DNA of 64,000 bases from Amoebophrya sp. A120 (GCA_905178155.1 CAJINV010000003.1:3649378-3713377); one strand, 5' to 3'; positions 32,150-47,100 are shown, counted from the first letter of the stretch. Numbers and translations are program-made. Notes: generated by a model from the sequence alone, not told the origin.

Positions 32150-35100
32150 TTAGAAGACTGGCACACATTCATCGCTGTTGGCCACCACCCGTGCGTCGTT
32201 GGCACCACAGTCATACCAAACGACAGTGTGCGCGCCAGGCTCTTGCTCGTCGCACATGGGTTCTTGGTGACAGTGGCAGGACAGGTCCGCAGCGACCGTG
32301 GCAAATGTGTGCAACGGGTAGAACACTCGACACTGCTGCGCACATAGATAGGAGTCCCCGAACTTGAGACCCTGGCTATCAAACGCGACCTTCGGAATGC
32401 TGCGCTTCATGCTCGCTTCATTAGACCTCCTACTTCTCGCCACGTCAAGAACTTCTGTTTCGCTCTCGTCGGTCGTCTCCCACCTAGTATCGCAGTTCAC
32501 CGGTCGAATGGACAACTTTACAGGCTCGGGCTCTACATCATGAACGTCGTCTACTCTCCTGGTTTGCAAGAACAGCGATGGCGCCGCAGTCGTTGTACTA
32601 TTACTACTCCCAGCGGCCTCGCGTAGACAGTCTAACCCGGGCGGAGAGCAGAGAAGCGCCGCCTCTGCCTGTACGACATTCAGACTGTCATCGTCCGCGT
32701 TGCAGCTGTTTTCGGCCATTTTTCGCAGCGTCTCCTCGAGCTGCAGGAGCTTCTTCCCCGCTTTTTCTAAATTCTCCGGTGACTTGTCGGCAGCGGCGAC
32801 TTTGGCGGCCTCGCGCAAACCCGCACCCAGCACGTTGGACCGCGCTTCGAGCGCCTCGCAGTTTGCGCTGAGTGTGTGCTCTTCCAGTGCCTGTTTTGCG
32901 CGTTCGATTTTCCGCGTGCAGCGCGGATTCACAGCCGGCGCAAACTCCTTCTCGCAGGCCACACCCTCTTGCAGATCGTCCTTCAGTAGACTACTGAACG
33001 TATCCGACCGCGCCACGTTACAGTCAATCAGCGCCGTGGACCAGGCGAGCCGCTTGTCGGTGGCACTCGGCGACTTGCGGTAGACCAGGAGCGCGTTCCG
33101 GGCGGTGCGGCATTTATCCTCCTCTACCGTGCGCAGTTTGTTCATTTTCAACGCCGCTTGCACCTCGTCGATCCGCGCCTGCACCTTGTCCAACGCTCGC
33201 GTGGCGGCCTCGCACTCGGTGGCCGAATCCCCGTAGGACAGGCACGTTTCCTCCTTGCTTTTCTTGGCCTCGTCCGCGCTCGCGCTCAGCGCGTCGGAGA
33301 TCGCCTCCGCCTTCTCCACGTAGGCGCGCTCCGACTCGCCGCGCTCTTCCGTCGCCTCCTGGACGATCTTCTTCTCGTACTTCCCGACGGCAGCCATCAG
33401 CTCCCACACCGCCCGCTGGGCCACTTCCAGGTTGGCGCTCTTCGCTTCGTAGTTCAACCGCAAGCGGTCCTGGTCCAGGGCGGTCCCGTCGGTGCTGTTC
33501 AGGTACAGCTCCTTCGCGTAGGACTCCATGGCCTCGGCCCGCCGCAGCACGTCGAGCCGCTGCGCGGAGACGAAGCTCTTCTCCGCCTCCCCGATCTCTA
33601 CGAGCAGCGTCTTGTGCTCCTCGAACTTCGCCTTCAGCTCGGCCGTCAGCAAATCCTGCTTGGCCTTCAACTTCTCCTGCTCGTCCGCGGGCGCGGTTTT
33701 CATCTTGTCCTCCAGCGCCTTGAAGCCGCTCTGGAGCTGGTTCCGCAGGGCGTTCATGGACCGCCAGTCCTGCACCCGCCGCATCAAGGCATCCCGGCTG
33801 TCCCGACGCCGAAACCGCGCGCGCACCGCGGCCGACTGCTTGTTCTCCACCGCGAAGTGCGTCATGCTCTCCAACGGATCTTCTTTTACCGTCTCCCACG
33901 TCTGCAAGAAGGCAGTCCATTTGGTGGATTCCGCCGTGGAAAGACTCGTCGAGGTCCCGCCGGTCTGTTGTGGTTTTCTTGTGTGGAGGTCTGTGTAATA
34001 ACCTTATTTTCATCATCAGAACCTTTTAGACAGCATGCATGATAGTTGTGTGTGTTAAAGCCCAGAAGCCACCTACGACTTTGCATCGGCATCAACAGGG
34101 CGGCCCAAAGAAGATAAGTACCTCTTCATTCGCTTCGAGCACTGAGTAGTACGCGGCAACTGCGTGCGAAATGGACTCTATTCGCGTCGTCCGAGTAGTG
34201 CGATCCTCCATGTAGACGCCCATGCGCTGCTTCAGGTTTTCCAGGGTTGCCTTACGTTCGGCCAAGTTGAGCATCCGCAATGCAATCTTGGTCAAAATCT
34301 GTTTTTCTTGGCGCAAAGCATTCTTGCTGACCCGCACAAACACCTCCAGCTTTTCGTACTCGTCCCTGGCTGCGTCTTCCTGCACCTCTGCGGCCATCGC
34401 TGCGGCTTTCGCTTTATTGTACAGGTCCGTGTTGCCTTGCAGAGCTGGGTCAGCCAGTGCCTGCTTGGCAAGCTTCGTCGCCTCTTCTGCCACGAGCAGC
34501 CCTGGCTTTGCTGTATCCCTGGTTTCTTCAGAGACCTGCAAACGCGCTTCCGCGGCCGTCACTCGGCTCTCATGGACACCCTGCAGATGTTGTAAATTTA
34601 AAATTTGGTGGTGAAGTTTTCTCCTAGAAAACCCTTAAGAAGTCTTCAACTCTCAAGGTAAGAAAGATTGAAAAAAATACCTTCCGCTCTTCTTCCGCAG
34701 CTGACGCAGCCTCAGCCTGCGCTATTGCGTCATCAAGCAAGGTGGTCATGCGGTCATAGGATGCGGCCTGCTTGCCCTCCAGGTATTTCTTGAAGTCTTG
34801 CAGAGCGCCGGTTCGGTTGACCGCCAGAGAAAGGCGTCCCTGCGCCTCGACCACAGCGTTCGCAGCGTCGATTGCAAGCTTCCGTCCCGGAGTCATGTTT
34901 GCGACCACGCCGGAAGTGGCGTTCGCAACTGCACTGAGCCCGGGCACACTGCTGACGACGCCCCCGACGGCCCCTCCTAACAGACCTTGAAGCTCGTTGG
35001 CTTCGTTTACCGCCTGGTTCGCGAAGTGCTCCGCGCGAATCTCGGTCATTTGCGCCCGCGCCACGGATCCGGCAGCGGTGTCCAGCTGCGCGCGCGCGGC

Positions 35101-38100
35101 CAGCGTGATAATCCAGGTCTGCGCCAGCGCAACGTCCATCCGCGCGTCCGCCATGTGACTCTGCATCTCCTGTCGCTTGTAGTCCAGAAACACCACCTTG
35201 TTCACCTCTAGCTTCTTGCGCGCCTCCTGCGTTTCTTTGAACAAGTCCTGCTGGTTCTGCTTCAACAGGTCGCGGAACGTCCGCTGCTTGATCAAGTACG
35301 CCTCCGCCTCGGCCTGCGTTTGCGAGTTGCGCGCCGCGATGCCCACGCGGGCCGTATCCAGCAATTTCTGCATCACCACCACGCCACGCGTCAACGCGGT
35401 CCGCACCTTCACCTTGGTGAGACCGTCTCCCGCGGCGTCGATCGCTTGCTTTACATCCTCGACCGCGAGATCTGCGTTCTTAAACGCCGCCTGGAAACCC
35501 AGCAGTTCCACCAGACTCGCCTGTCGGACGGCCTGCCCGAGGAGGCGCGTGCTGTCCGCGCGCATGCCCATGCGTTGCAAGTCTTTCTGCGTCTCGTCGA
35601 CGGTTCCGCGCGACAGCTGGACCACACGAGGCAGCTTGGGCTGCAAAGCCGCGGCCGCGGTAGCGGGGGCAGGCGCTTGCGCCCCCGTCATCGCGGACAT
35701 GGCAATCTGGGCCGCGTTTGCGTTCGGTGAGGCGGGGAAGGGCGGTTGCGGCCCCGACGTTCCGGAACTTGACGTTCCGGAAATGGGAGTGCCCTGGATT
35801 GTCCCCACGGCCAGTTTTGCCTGCGCGGCAAGTTTCTGTGCCTTGGGGTCCGTCGTGGTGGGTAGTCCCTTCGCTTTCAACACGGAAGCCTTCACTTGGG
35901 CCGCCTTCTGCTTTGCGAGGCTCGCGGCGTAGGCGGCCTTCGCGGCGTCCGCTTTGGCCTGCGCGGCCGCGGGGCCCCAAAGTGCAGAAGGGGCCACGTA
36001 TTTGACGGGTTTCGGATCAGCCTTGGCGTCTTCCGTTCTTGCGGAGGAATGATCTTCATCCACACTCAGGAGCGAGGCAGGCCAGATACCTAACGTTTGC
36101 TGTACGTTGCTGACCTCAGCAGGAAGGGCCGTGTTCGTGATTCTTTCGGTCTGCAGGGCCAAATCGTTTTTCACTTCTTCCTTTTTGCCGAGCGGCCGCG
36201 ATACTGCTTCTATCGCCGGTGATGAGCGTATGATTGAAACTTCTTCTGCTGGCATCGAGTCAACACTGGCGTTGGAAACGGATGGCGCAACCGCAACCAA
36301 CCCAGGCTCTGCATGCCGCGTCGCGCGCCGCACAATATCTGCATCAGGTGCGGTTGATTGAGGTGTACGAACCGCCGTTGGAGCAGTTCCAGCTTCGTCG
36401 GCGTGATCTTTCTTCTTGATGCCCGGGAGCTGATGATCCAAAGGGCCACGTTGATTGCTTTTCTTCGCTGGCTCAGCACTTGCTCCCGCTGCAGCGACTT
36501 CGCGACCAGACTCCGACTCAGTGACGCTTTCTTTCTTTCCAATTTTTTTCCCCGCGTCCACTTCCGCAAGGTTCAGCATCCCCGTCTTCTCCCCTGACAC
36601 CGCTGCAGAATGATCTTCAGTCCTCCCGGTAGTAGTTCTTGCAATCCTGCTATCAATACCGTCTACAGATACAGGTACAGGCGGAGGCACAACTGGTCTA
36701 ACTACAACTTCTGCGGCAACAGGACGATGATTATGCTCCGCCGGTACCGCCGCCCTGACAGGCATCGTGACGGGCTCCACAATCGCATCTGCCATGGTAA
36801 TATGCGGTGTCATCATGCCATCATCAGTGCTCATGGCGGCGAGACGGAGCGCCTCGTCGTCCGACACGCCGGCGTGCACACGCCGCGCCGGTACGTCCGG
36901 AACGGTATTGTCGATCTCCCCGTCGGCTCCTTCGGCGTGGAACATCGTCTGTGGAACACCGGATGAACCGGCTTCGACAGCACTTGCCACCGGTACCGTC
37001 GACGAGGCACGGCGGGGTCGCGTCGGGGGGCCTAGAATTTGCACGACGGGACTGTAGGCGGGTGCGTCATCCTCCTCGTCTTCCAGAAGCGCCTTAGTGT
37101 CTGATTGCACCGTGGTGTCGAACCCGAGATCTGTGGCTACCTCTTGTGCAGCGGCCGCCAGATCCGAATCCACTCGCAGCAGCGGCAGGCCAGAGGACCC
37201 ATGATTGACGACCCCGTTCGCATCAAAACCGAGGTGGTCATGCCCCCCTTGTTGCCCGCGTCGCTCCATTTGCAAAAAAGCAGCTCCGGCTTGCTGTCCA
37301 CCGCTGGCAGCGGCCCCTGCTGCTGGTGCTCCTGCCGCTGCCCCACCACTAGAGCCGGCGTCTAAATCTGCGTTTTTCAGTGCGGTCTTCTGGAGCTTTT
37401 GCAACTCCGTTTGAAATTTGAAGGCCTGCAACTCCTGCAGTGCGAGAAGCCGAAAGCGCCGCGCCGCGTCCAGCTTTCGCTGCTGCGCCAAGACCGACGC
37501 TGGTGCAGCGTTCGTAACTGCGCTGGTGGTGTTGGCCAGGCCTTTCTGTTTCTTGTAGTCCTCGCGCGCCAAGTCGACCGCGCGCTCGTACGCTTGCAGA
37601 ACGTTCGCAGCACTGTCCGAAAACATTTTCTCGTCCCAAACCAGCAGCTCCTTCTGCGTGTCTAGGAAAACCTTGTCGCCCGTACGCTGGCTGTCCAGGT
37701 ACTGCTGCCGCATCCGGAACAGATGAATGCTGGCCTTGGTCAGAAGCAAAGTTTGCCGCGCAACCGACACCCGGCGGGTGGCGCGGGCTACGGAAAGCTG
37801 CACAAACGCTTCCAAACCGTTGGCGTTGTCACCCAGCTGCAAGGCGGTCTGGAAAATGAGCAAATTGGCGCTTTCGACTGCTAACTGACGCTCCGCGCGT
37901 GCCACCGCGAGGTCGTTCCGCGCCGAAGTCAACAACTCGTAGCGTCGCCCGAAAGCCTCGACGCGACGCTCGTACTCCAAGATCGCGTCCCGCAACGCTC
38001 GCTTGGACTGCGCACACCCGTCGACGGGAGCTGCGGCAGTTGCATTTGTATCGTTCGCACCTCCGCTTGTTCCATTCATCCCTCCCACGGCAGTTCCGTT

Positions 38101-41100
38101 TGAAGCAACACCTGCGGCAGCGCCCGGGACTGTCGCGCCAGCACCACTACCTTGCAGCGGGCCGGTGGGTACAACCACGGGTGCTGTCGTGTTTCCTCCT
38201 GGTGCCCCCGCGCCAGCGGGACCCGCACCCGACAGCACACCGGCTCCTCCGGTTGTAGATCCTGTAGTAGACCCTGCAGCACCAGGCGCGCCCGCGGTTG
38301 CATTACCGCTGGGTGGTGTTTGCCTGTTTTTGTGTTCCTTCTTGCGCGTGGTCTTCGAATTGCGGTGCGTGGTGCTGGTCTTCATCGCTTGCAGCAGCGC
38401 GGCGTTCGTCTGCAACACATGATCGACGTGCGACAGCCTCGACGCGGACAGCGGCTCCGCACAAGACGCTTCGTGCTCCCCGAACTGCAGACCACCAGAA
38501 TCAATACCGACATGACGGATCTGCAAGAGGCCCGTGAAAGTCACGCCTTCCTTCTTGTTTCCCCCGAAGGCATTTTGCGCACCCCACTCGATTTCCTTGT
38601 ACACGTCCACTGTGGGCAGCGTTTGGTCCACCAAAGGCTCCTGCTTCCCCGCCGCCAAGTTGCAACTTGTATTGACGCGCTGCAGCAGAGCCTTCGCGAC
38701 TTCCTGCTGGGCCTCGATTAAGCGGAAGCCGTCCTTGACTTCCTTCCGGACGCGGTGTAGGGTCCACTTCGCAGCGGCGTACTTCTCCTTGCCTTCGGCC
38801 ACTTCCGCGAGGGACTGTGCGCGCAACCGGTCGTTTTCGATCCGGATCACCATCGCGGACACGGCGGCGTAGTTTCGCGCCGCCCGCCCCAATCTTGGCG
38901 CGAAGTCCGTCAAGGGCGAGGGCGCAGGGGGGCTTTGGACTTGCTCTTGCACCGCGTCCAGCTTACTTTCCTCCGCTGCCGCCAGCTCCGTGGTTTGCTT
39001 CTGCGCCAAGCCGGGCGCAGGATCGTCCGAGCCGAAGTTCAGCCCCATCCACGACGGCCACCCGGTCGAGTCCCCCACCCCCTGGGAGGTCTGCATTAAG
39101 GATACAAGGTTAGTGTCTCTTGTTCCGGTCGTGTGGGCTGCTAGGGATCCGCCGATCTCATTCACGCGGGTTTGCAGCAACACGAGGTCCCCTTGCGCAG
39201 AGCGAAGCGGCTGGTCATCGTCGTTCGCTTGCAACGCATCTTCCGCTTCGGACGCGATAATGCTCGGCGGCGTGACCGTGACGGGCGCTTGTTTCTTTCT
39301 TTCCTGCACTTCTGAGGATAATGGACTCGAACTTGACAGCTGCAACAAGGCAGCACCTTCCGGACCGCCGGAGTGTAGTTGTAAAAACTTTCCTCCCCCG
39401 CCGGCTGGTTGTGCCTGTTTGTCTTCGTCAGACTCCTCAGGGTCTTTCGATATGCCCATCATGTCGACGAACTTCTCCGTGTCGCGAAGCGAACCGAAGA
39501 CGACTTCAGCGACAACTTCCCGTGTGTTCTTCGAGTCCAACGCGAACCTCTCGCTGAGCAGCTGCACCTCCTTTGCCTGCGCTCGCGCGAGTTCCAGGGC
39601 CCACACGTCGGTGGTGTGCTCCGCTTTGTCTAGCTGCTCTTTCGCTCTGTCCTCCGTCTGCGCAGCATCGGCGTAGGCGTAGCCCAGCTTGAACACCTCT
39701 TTCATCTCCGCCTTCTCTTTGTTCTTCGCAAGGGCCCACTCATCTCCCGCGCGAAGCACATCCCCCTGTACCCGCAAAAATTCGTCGCGCGAGGATCGCA
39801 CGGCCGCGGTAGAGTTGCTCCACAGCTGCTCGTCCGCGGTGGCAGTGGCTGTCGCCTTGGCGACACTCGAGTCAACGAACAAGTTCTCGGTTCCGCGAAG
39901 CAAAAGCAGGATCTCGGCAATCTCGTTCTTTTCGTCGCCTTTGATGCGTTGCAACAAATCATCAAAAAAGCCGACCGCTGCCTTCATGTTCTTCATCACA
40001 TCGATATGCTCGGGCTTGGTTGTTTCATTTCCGGTAGTTGTGTTGGTCCCATTGCCTGTAGAAGTTCCTTGCTGCGCCGCACTATCGGCCGACTTCTGCT
40101 GCGTGCTCTTAAACGGAGATGCCTTCGGACTGGATTGTGCCTGCTGGTCTTGGCTGTTCTGCAGCTGCTGTTGTGCCTTCTCCGCACGAAACTCGAAGGA
40201 AGACACACGAAACCGGAGCCGCTTCTCTGCCGCGACCTGCAGACTCCGGACGTAGCGTCCGTGCCGCACATCCTGCAGCACCGTCTGCTCCGCAATCGCT
40301 GCTTCGCACTGCAGAGGGGGCAGAGGACCTGCGGATGATTCCTCCTCCGTCACGGAAGTCGTCCCAGCTTCCAACTGCTTCTCCCTCTTGGCCGCTGCAT
40401 CCTCCCTTTGGATCTGCGTGGCCCTTCGACAAGCTTTTTCCAGGCCCCGCATGCGCGCCGCCATGCGGGTCCGCACCGCGTTCTCTCGGTCTTTGTCGAC
40501 TTGTGCCGTCAGCATCGCCTGCCGCTTCCTGGCCAAAATTTTTCGTGCTCGGGTCACCCGCATGCGACTGTACATGCGACCCGAACTTACGACCGCACGC
40601 GCAAAGAGATGCAACATCGACTCCGCCTCGTCTACGAGCGTTTTGTTCGCGTAGTAGCTTCCCGCTACTGCCGCATCTGTCAGCAACACCTGTTGCTGCA
40701 GCTCGACCAAGTTCGCTTTGCCCCGGTTCACGAAATCCACCGACTCGCGGAAGGCAAGCTGGTGGCGTTCCGCGACCACTGCACTCTCCTCGACTTCGGA
40801 CTCCGCGGCTCCCAACGACAACGCCGCAGCCGTGAGGTCAGCCCGCTGCTGGACCAATTTCATGTACTGCTCGACCGCCCGCCGTTCTTCCCGCAGTTTT
40901 CGAACCAGCATCGTTTGGTTGGTGTACGCCGACCTTTCTTCCGTGCAGGACCGGTCCTCTGCCTGGTCCCAAGGCATCGCTTCCTCCTCAGTGGCATTCT
41001 GTCCCGCTCCGGCCGAGGGCTGCCCCGCCGTTGCACTAGCATTTGCAGTTGCACCAGGTGCTGCATTCGGGGCGGCAGCAGGAGGAGTCTGGTCCAGCTG

Positions 41101-44100
41101 CAGAAGCGCCAGCGATGCTGGAGCCGCGGACGGTGGTCCACCGCGGCTTCTACTGCCTTTAGAGGACGTCTTCCCCTTGCGCGCTGTGCTCCTTCGGGAC
41201 GAAAACGACAGCGGTGGCGACAGCGTCGTTCGGATGATTTCCAGCAGACTCAACGCTTTCTCCTTTTTCGCGTTCACCATCTCCTCCCGCTGCTTCTCCG
41301 TCATAATCCCCTTCCGCATGCAGGTCACCACGTCCTCCATACGCTTCAACAGCTTGGACTCCTGGAGCAGCAGGTCTTGCGTCGCCTCCCCCAGCGCGCT
41401 GACGGATTCGATGTACTCCGCGTTGAAGCTGAGATACCCCTGCACCTTCTTCTGCGCGTTCTGCAACGCCGTCGCCCGCGTGACGCCCAACAGCGCCTCC
41501 TTTACCTTCTTCTCGCGCACGAGGCGGTCCTGCGGTACGAGCCCGGGCAGGGCGCGCGCCTCGTCCGCTTTACTCTTCGCCTCAGAGGCCTTCTTGTCCA
41601 GCTGGGCGACCAGCTTCGTGCGCAACTCCGTGGCGGTTTTGGTCACCTCCGCGCGCCGCTTCTTCAACGCTGCTGCTTTTTGCTCCTTGATTTTTGTCTT
41701 CTCCGCGAGGTCCTCCTTCGCGAGGTCCAGGTCGATGATGGCGGTGGCTTTGCGATCTTGATTGTACTCCACGCGCTCGCGCAGCATGTCCTTGGTCGCT
41801 TGGGGAATGTCTTCGTCACTGTTCGCAAGCTTCCATAAAGATAAAATTTTGGGTATTGCGCGCGTGGTGTCGGCGATAATCTGCTCCTGCTCTGCCTTGT
41901 TGTCCTCTGCCAGGGTCTTGTTGACACTCGCTTCTGCGAGTTCCTGTAAAAATGTTGAAGGAGTAGAAACGAAATTGATGTGCAGAACGAGACAAAGTTG
42001 TGCGACCTTCGACAACCACACGAAAGGAAATTCGTATGATCTTTCTAAAGAAGTGTTTCAAGAAATTTAAGCTCACCGCAACAGGTGCCCGCAGTGAGTC
42101 GACGTCTTCAGAGAGCTTCTGCTGTGTGGTCCAGAACCTCGCTGCGAAGTCCGCGTCGTCAAATGCCTTCTTCAGGAAATCACGGTTCTTCTTTCCGGAA
42201 AGCATCACGCGAGCCAGCGCGGCCGCGCGGCGGTGCTCTGCTTCTGCGCCTAGAAACGCCATTTTCTTCGTGTTCCTCGTTTTCGCGGCTTGGCTCAGCT
42301 CCTTCAAAGTCTCCAGCATGGTCTTCTCAAACAGCTTCTTTTCCTTCATGTCCTCCTCCACTCGAACCCGAGTGGCCAGCAGGTGCGCCGCCGCGTACAC
42401 CCAGGGCGCCACGTCGGTTGAGTTTGGTTTGACTTCGTGAAACGCGGAAAAGTCCAGAATCTGTGCGCGCATCACCTTCATGGCCCCCAAAAGCGGTTGG
42501 GAAAACACGGTCACGTTTGCTGGCTTGGTGAGCTCACCGCGCAGGACCGTGGTTGTTGCATCGCACGAAGCCGGGTCCTCGCAGACGTTAAAGGATCCCT
42601 CCACTTCTTCTTGCGAAGTGCTGTTGACGTTGAATGTCACCGCGACGCGCCATCGCACGTAACCATTCGTCTCGTCTACCGCTTCTGGACCCGTTTTCTT
42701 GGCGCCCGACGGCACGCCAGGGAATCGATCGATGCGGAAGTCGTTCTGAAGCCTAAAATTGGTGTGCCCGGCTGGCAGCACCGCGGTCAGCGCCTTCTTC
42801 AACGCTGCGCGAACCGTCATATCGCTCCCCAGCTCGCTCCGGCCCAACGAGGGGAAAGTGGCCAAATAGGGCAACCCTGCTGGTTGCGCTGGGGCAGCGG
42901 CCGGCGGCGTCTGGCGAGCGTCTTCTCCCAGCCGGTATTTCTCGCTCAAGGATACGCCTCCGTCCTCTAACACCAATGCCGACGAGGGAGCGAAGCTTTC
43001 CATCGGCGCATCGTTCTCCGGGCTCTGCGCGACCGCGGACTGCAGCGCACTTAGGTGATTGCTATCGGAGAGCAACAGCTCGTCGTCGCGCATGTCGTGG
43101 AGTTCGCTGATGGCGTGTAGTGGCTCGCGCTGCGGCTGCGCCCCATCGGGATCTGTCACATCCCCCTCTTCCGCATCTGCCGTGGCTACCGCAAGGCCCC
43201 TCAGGTCGCGGACCTGAAGCAAACTAATGTGTGCTCGGTCGCGCTTGTCCTCCAGAATCGCTTCTAGCTCATCAACCACAGTCGCTTTCTTGTTTCCACT
43301 CGCAGTGGCCTTCGCCAGCTCCTGCTGCTTCCGCGTTTCCTGTTCTTGTTTCATATCCGCGTACGAAGTGGACTCCGTGCCGACCTGCAAAAAGAGCATT
43401 TCCGCACTGTGCCCTCGCGGAACTGATGACGGTGCTGTCGCTCCTACTGTGGAAGAAGATCCGGCATTATCCTGCTGGTCATTCAGATAATTGATCAAGT
43501 CGTCGTAGTCCTGCGGCCGAAGATCGTGTAGAACTGCATCCGCAACTGCCTCGGGTGCGGAAGACCCTGCCTGCGCGAGCTGCAGCATGGCCGCGCCTTT
43601 CGACTGAAGCATGCCAGCGGTTGGGAGGAAACTCTCGTCCCGCTGTAACAGGGTGACCGCGGCGGCCGTTGTAGCAGCAGTTGGAGTGGTTGCGGCCGGA
43701 ACTGGCGCTGCCCCCGCCGAGGCGGCGGCCGCTGCACCCGCCCCTGTTCCGGACGTCGCGTTCGTCGATTCCGGCACCCCGAAAAACTCGGCGACGGACT
43801 TGGCCGGAAAGCGGATCTCCAGCTCCGCGCGGACGAAGCCTTCCCCCCGCGCCACGGCCGTCTTTTCCACCGCCTGCTCGAAGGCCACCTCGCGTGCACG
43901 CAACCGATTCTCCGCGGCCTTCACGGCAAAACGCACATCCCGCACCGACGTGCGCGCCAGGTCGTCGGTTTGCTCTGCCAGGTACATCTCCATCTCGGCG
44001 GTCGTCAGATTCACCCGCGCCAAGGCGCGTGCGTGCGTCTCCTTCGTGCGGTTGAAGATGCCCAGCAACCGCTCCCGTTCCTCCAGCGCCTCCGCCTCCT

Positions 44101-47100
44101 TTTCCCGCGCCTTCACGGCGAGGTCGGAGAAGTCCTGCGACACCGTCAGGTTGAGCCCGCTCTCTTCGTTCTGCTTCTGGAGCGCCTCCTGTGTCTTCAC
44201 CATCTTTTCGGCCTCCGCGGCGTGCTGGTTCGCTTGCCGCGCCATCAACTCCTGCTGCGCCTCCGCGCGCTCCATGGTGTACTTCGCCATAATTGCCATG
44301 TCCAGGTCGCGGCTGCGGAAAAGCTCGGCCACCGCCGCAGTCACCTCCAGAAACGCGCGCTCCAGGTAAAAGCTTTGCCGCTCGGCCTGATCCATCACGC
44401 GCTTGTACCCATGGACGCGATACACCAGCACGTGGTATTACAATGAAAAATGCCCCCGTCCCCGAACTTGGAAGCATTTGTATTGCAAGAAACCTTTCCA
44501 AGTGAAACATTCGCCCTCATGCATCTATCAGCATCACAGGTGTGCAATCGTGAGTAGCAAAAATTTGTATTGCAAAAGACCCCAGCAAGAGCGGCGCTTT
44601 TCATGGAAGCGATGCGATACACGCCTAGACTCTGCATCACAAAGATTCAGACTCCTTTCATGCATGACAAAAAGTTTTCATTTGGAAACTTCGCATCACA
44701 AATTGTTGCAACTTTGGGGGTGGGGGCCTTTTTCACTGTAATACGTGGTAGGCTTTCTTCTCCTTCTCGATCGCGAACTGGATTTCCAGGCCCTTCCCCG
44801 AAATACTGGCTGAAATGCGCGCCGCGCGGGCCTGTTCGTACATGGCTCGCGCACCCGTGCTCGGCTCAAACAACGCTTTCCGAGCGTCCTGTGAGGTTTG
44901 TTTTAGAAACATCAAAGTGCATTGCTCATCTTCACATTTGTTTCACACGACGTGGGGGCATTTTCAAACTAAATGGTTGTCTACTCTTACTGCCCAACGT
45001 CAACACCGTGTACCGGCAGATCCTGTGCTAGGGTCTTGTCGAGCGCGGATTGGAATTTGTTCTGCTCCCAACCGAAGACCCGCAAAACTTTGTCCTTCAA
45101 GTCCTTGTGGACCGACTCGAGTTCCTTCAGAAAGTGCGCCCCCGCCTTGTCGCGCGCCTCGCGGGCCTTCTTGACCCGCTTGCCAAGCTCGATTGCAGTT
45201 CCGTTCGCGCGCGCAGCCGCAGCGGACCGGCCGACCTCGTCCGTTTTGTAATCGTGGGCCATCTCCGCATCCTCCTCTGCCAGAATGCGGGCGCGATCCG
45301 CGCGCAGCAGGTTTTGCTGCCCGATGAGGAGGATCCGCTCGGCGTCGGTAAGCCGCTTCTCCAACTTCTCGCGCATGTAGTGCTGCTCGTTCCGCACCTG
45401 CGCCGCCAGCTGTGCGCGTTTCCGCATCGCCCGCCCCAGCCCTTCCCGCTCGAGAAAACACTCCAGCACCTTCGCATCCACTGTGTTTCTGGCCACCACG
45501 GCCTCCGCAAGGAGGAACTTGTCAAGCAAGTCATCGCCGGCACCCAGGGCCTTCATCTGCGCATTCATCGCCTTCCGCCACAGCCCTTCCGTTTCCTCGT
45601 CGCACGTCGCGACGCGCTTGTCCGCGGCGAACACCTCCTTCCACTGCAGGTCCACATCCGTCCATTACAATGAAAAATGCCCCCACCCCCGAACTTGTGA
45701 GCATTTGTATTGCAAACCTTTGCAAATGAAACATTCGCCCTCTTGCATCTATCAGCATCACAGATTTCCAATCGTGAATAGAAAAAATTTGTATTGCGCA
45801 AGATCCCAGCAAGAGCGGCGTTTGTCATGCAAGCAATGCGATATACGCCTAGACTCTGCATCAGAAAGATTCATAGTCCTTTCATGCATGACAGAAAGTT
45901 TTCATTTGGAAACTTTGCATCACAAATTACTACAACTTTGGGGGTGGGGGCATTTTTCATTGTAATACCGTCTTCGAACTGCGGTACGCCCAGCTGTCTG
46001 CGAAATCCATTTTCGACGCCGCCGCCTGCAGCTTCAGCAGGAGAAACCGCGCTTCGTCCTGTTTCGCGGCGAAGACCTCCGCGGAAAGCGATGCTTCTGT
46101 GGCGGGACTGTCCGTGAGCGAGCTCAGCGCAGCTCCGGCGCCCGGCTGCGCCGCGCCGCCGTCACCACCACCTACGGCCGGCGCCTTCCCCTTGTTTTCC
46201 GCGCCCTTTTTGCTCCCCGCGGCTGGGGGAGCTTGTGCACCGGTCGCTAGCCCACTGTTGGAAGTTGCATACAGCTGCTTCAAGAGCAGCTGATACGGAT
46301 CGTCTGTGCTGGCGTCTGCCTCAGGCTTTCCAAAAAGTTTGGACCGGAACTCCGCGCGCATCAACGCCTGACTCTTCAGTAGACGCCGCGTCGCGGCTTG
46401 CAACTCCACGGTCGCCTGCTTGTACGTCTTCAACGCGTCAGCATGTTCGTTCTGCACCTTCTTGCGATCTTCCATGAACATCTTGGCATACTGCTCCAAA
46501 TACTCCCGATCGTCTTTCATCTCGTAATACTTCGCCTCGGCGTTCAGAAGCCTGTTTTAGCGCGATTGTAAAGCGTTGGAAGGACCACACGCGCTTCATG
46601 TTGTGCTGGCTAGCATGCCTCATGATCAAGACACAAACAAGAGGAGAATACTTCCGCTTTGAATCAGAAAGAAGTCGATCCTACCACTTGAGGCACGTCT
46701 TATGACATCAGCACAATATTTTCACTTTGTGAATCATGAAAAACAAGGTTCTACTGCAAAAACTATACGCTTTCTTCGCTTGGACCATGCTGTATTGCTT
46801 CACCTTAGCCTTGTCGATACACTTGTCGTGGTCGTTTGGATCGATCAACGCTGAGCAGATGTCGTGCATCGATTGGAAGGCTTCGCGCGCAGCGTAGAAG
46901 GCCTGGCGTTCCTGGAGCAACACCTTCCACTGCTCGCGAATCGCCGCCTCCGTTTGGTCCGTCTCGTCCACGATCTGGGTCCGGAGTTCCGACTCGTGCT
47001 TCTGCAGCTGGGCCATGGCCTTGTAGGTGCTATCTCGGGCCGCTTTCTTGTTCTCCTTGTTGCGATCCAGGGTCTGCTGGGCCTGCGCCAGCGCGCGGTT

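Noticed and set aside
33114-34016. 300-residue Arg/Gly-rich minus-strand frame
   Set aside because: Out-of-frame shadow of exon 13 of the giant gene; it ignores the supported splice acceptor at 33901 and has extreme composition.
40408-41838. 476-residue plus-strand frame
   Set aside because: Antisense of exon 11 of the giant gene, where the minus frame is continuously helical and splice-consistent.
43479-44510. 343-residue Gly/Arg-rich minus-strand frame
   Set aside because: Shifted-frame shadow of exon 10 of the giant gene and runs into the introner at 44436.
44395-44640. Small Cys-rich minus-strand peptide, with a similar one at 45565-45861
   Set aside because: The resemblance of the two frames comes from the two family C introners, not from a gene family.
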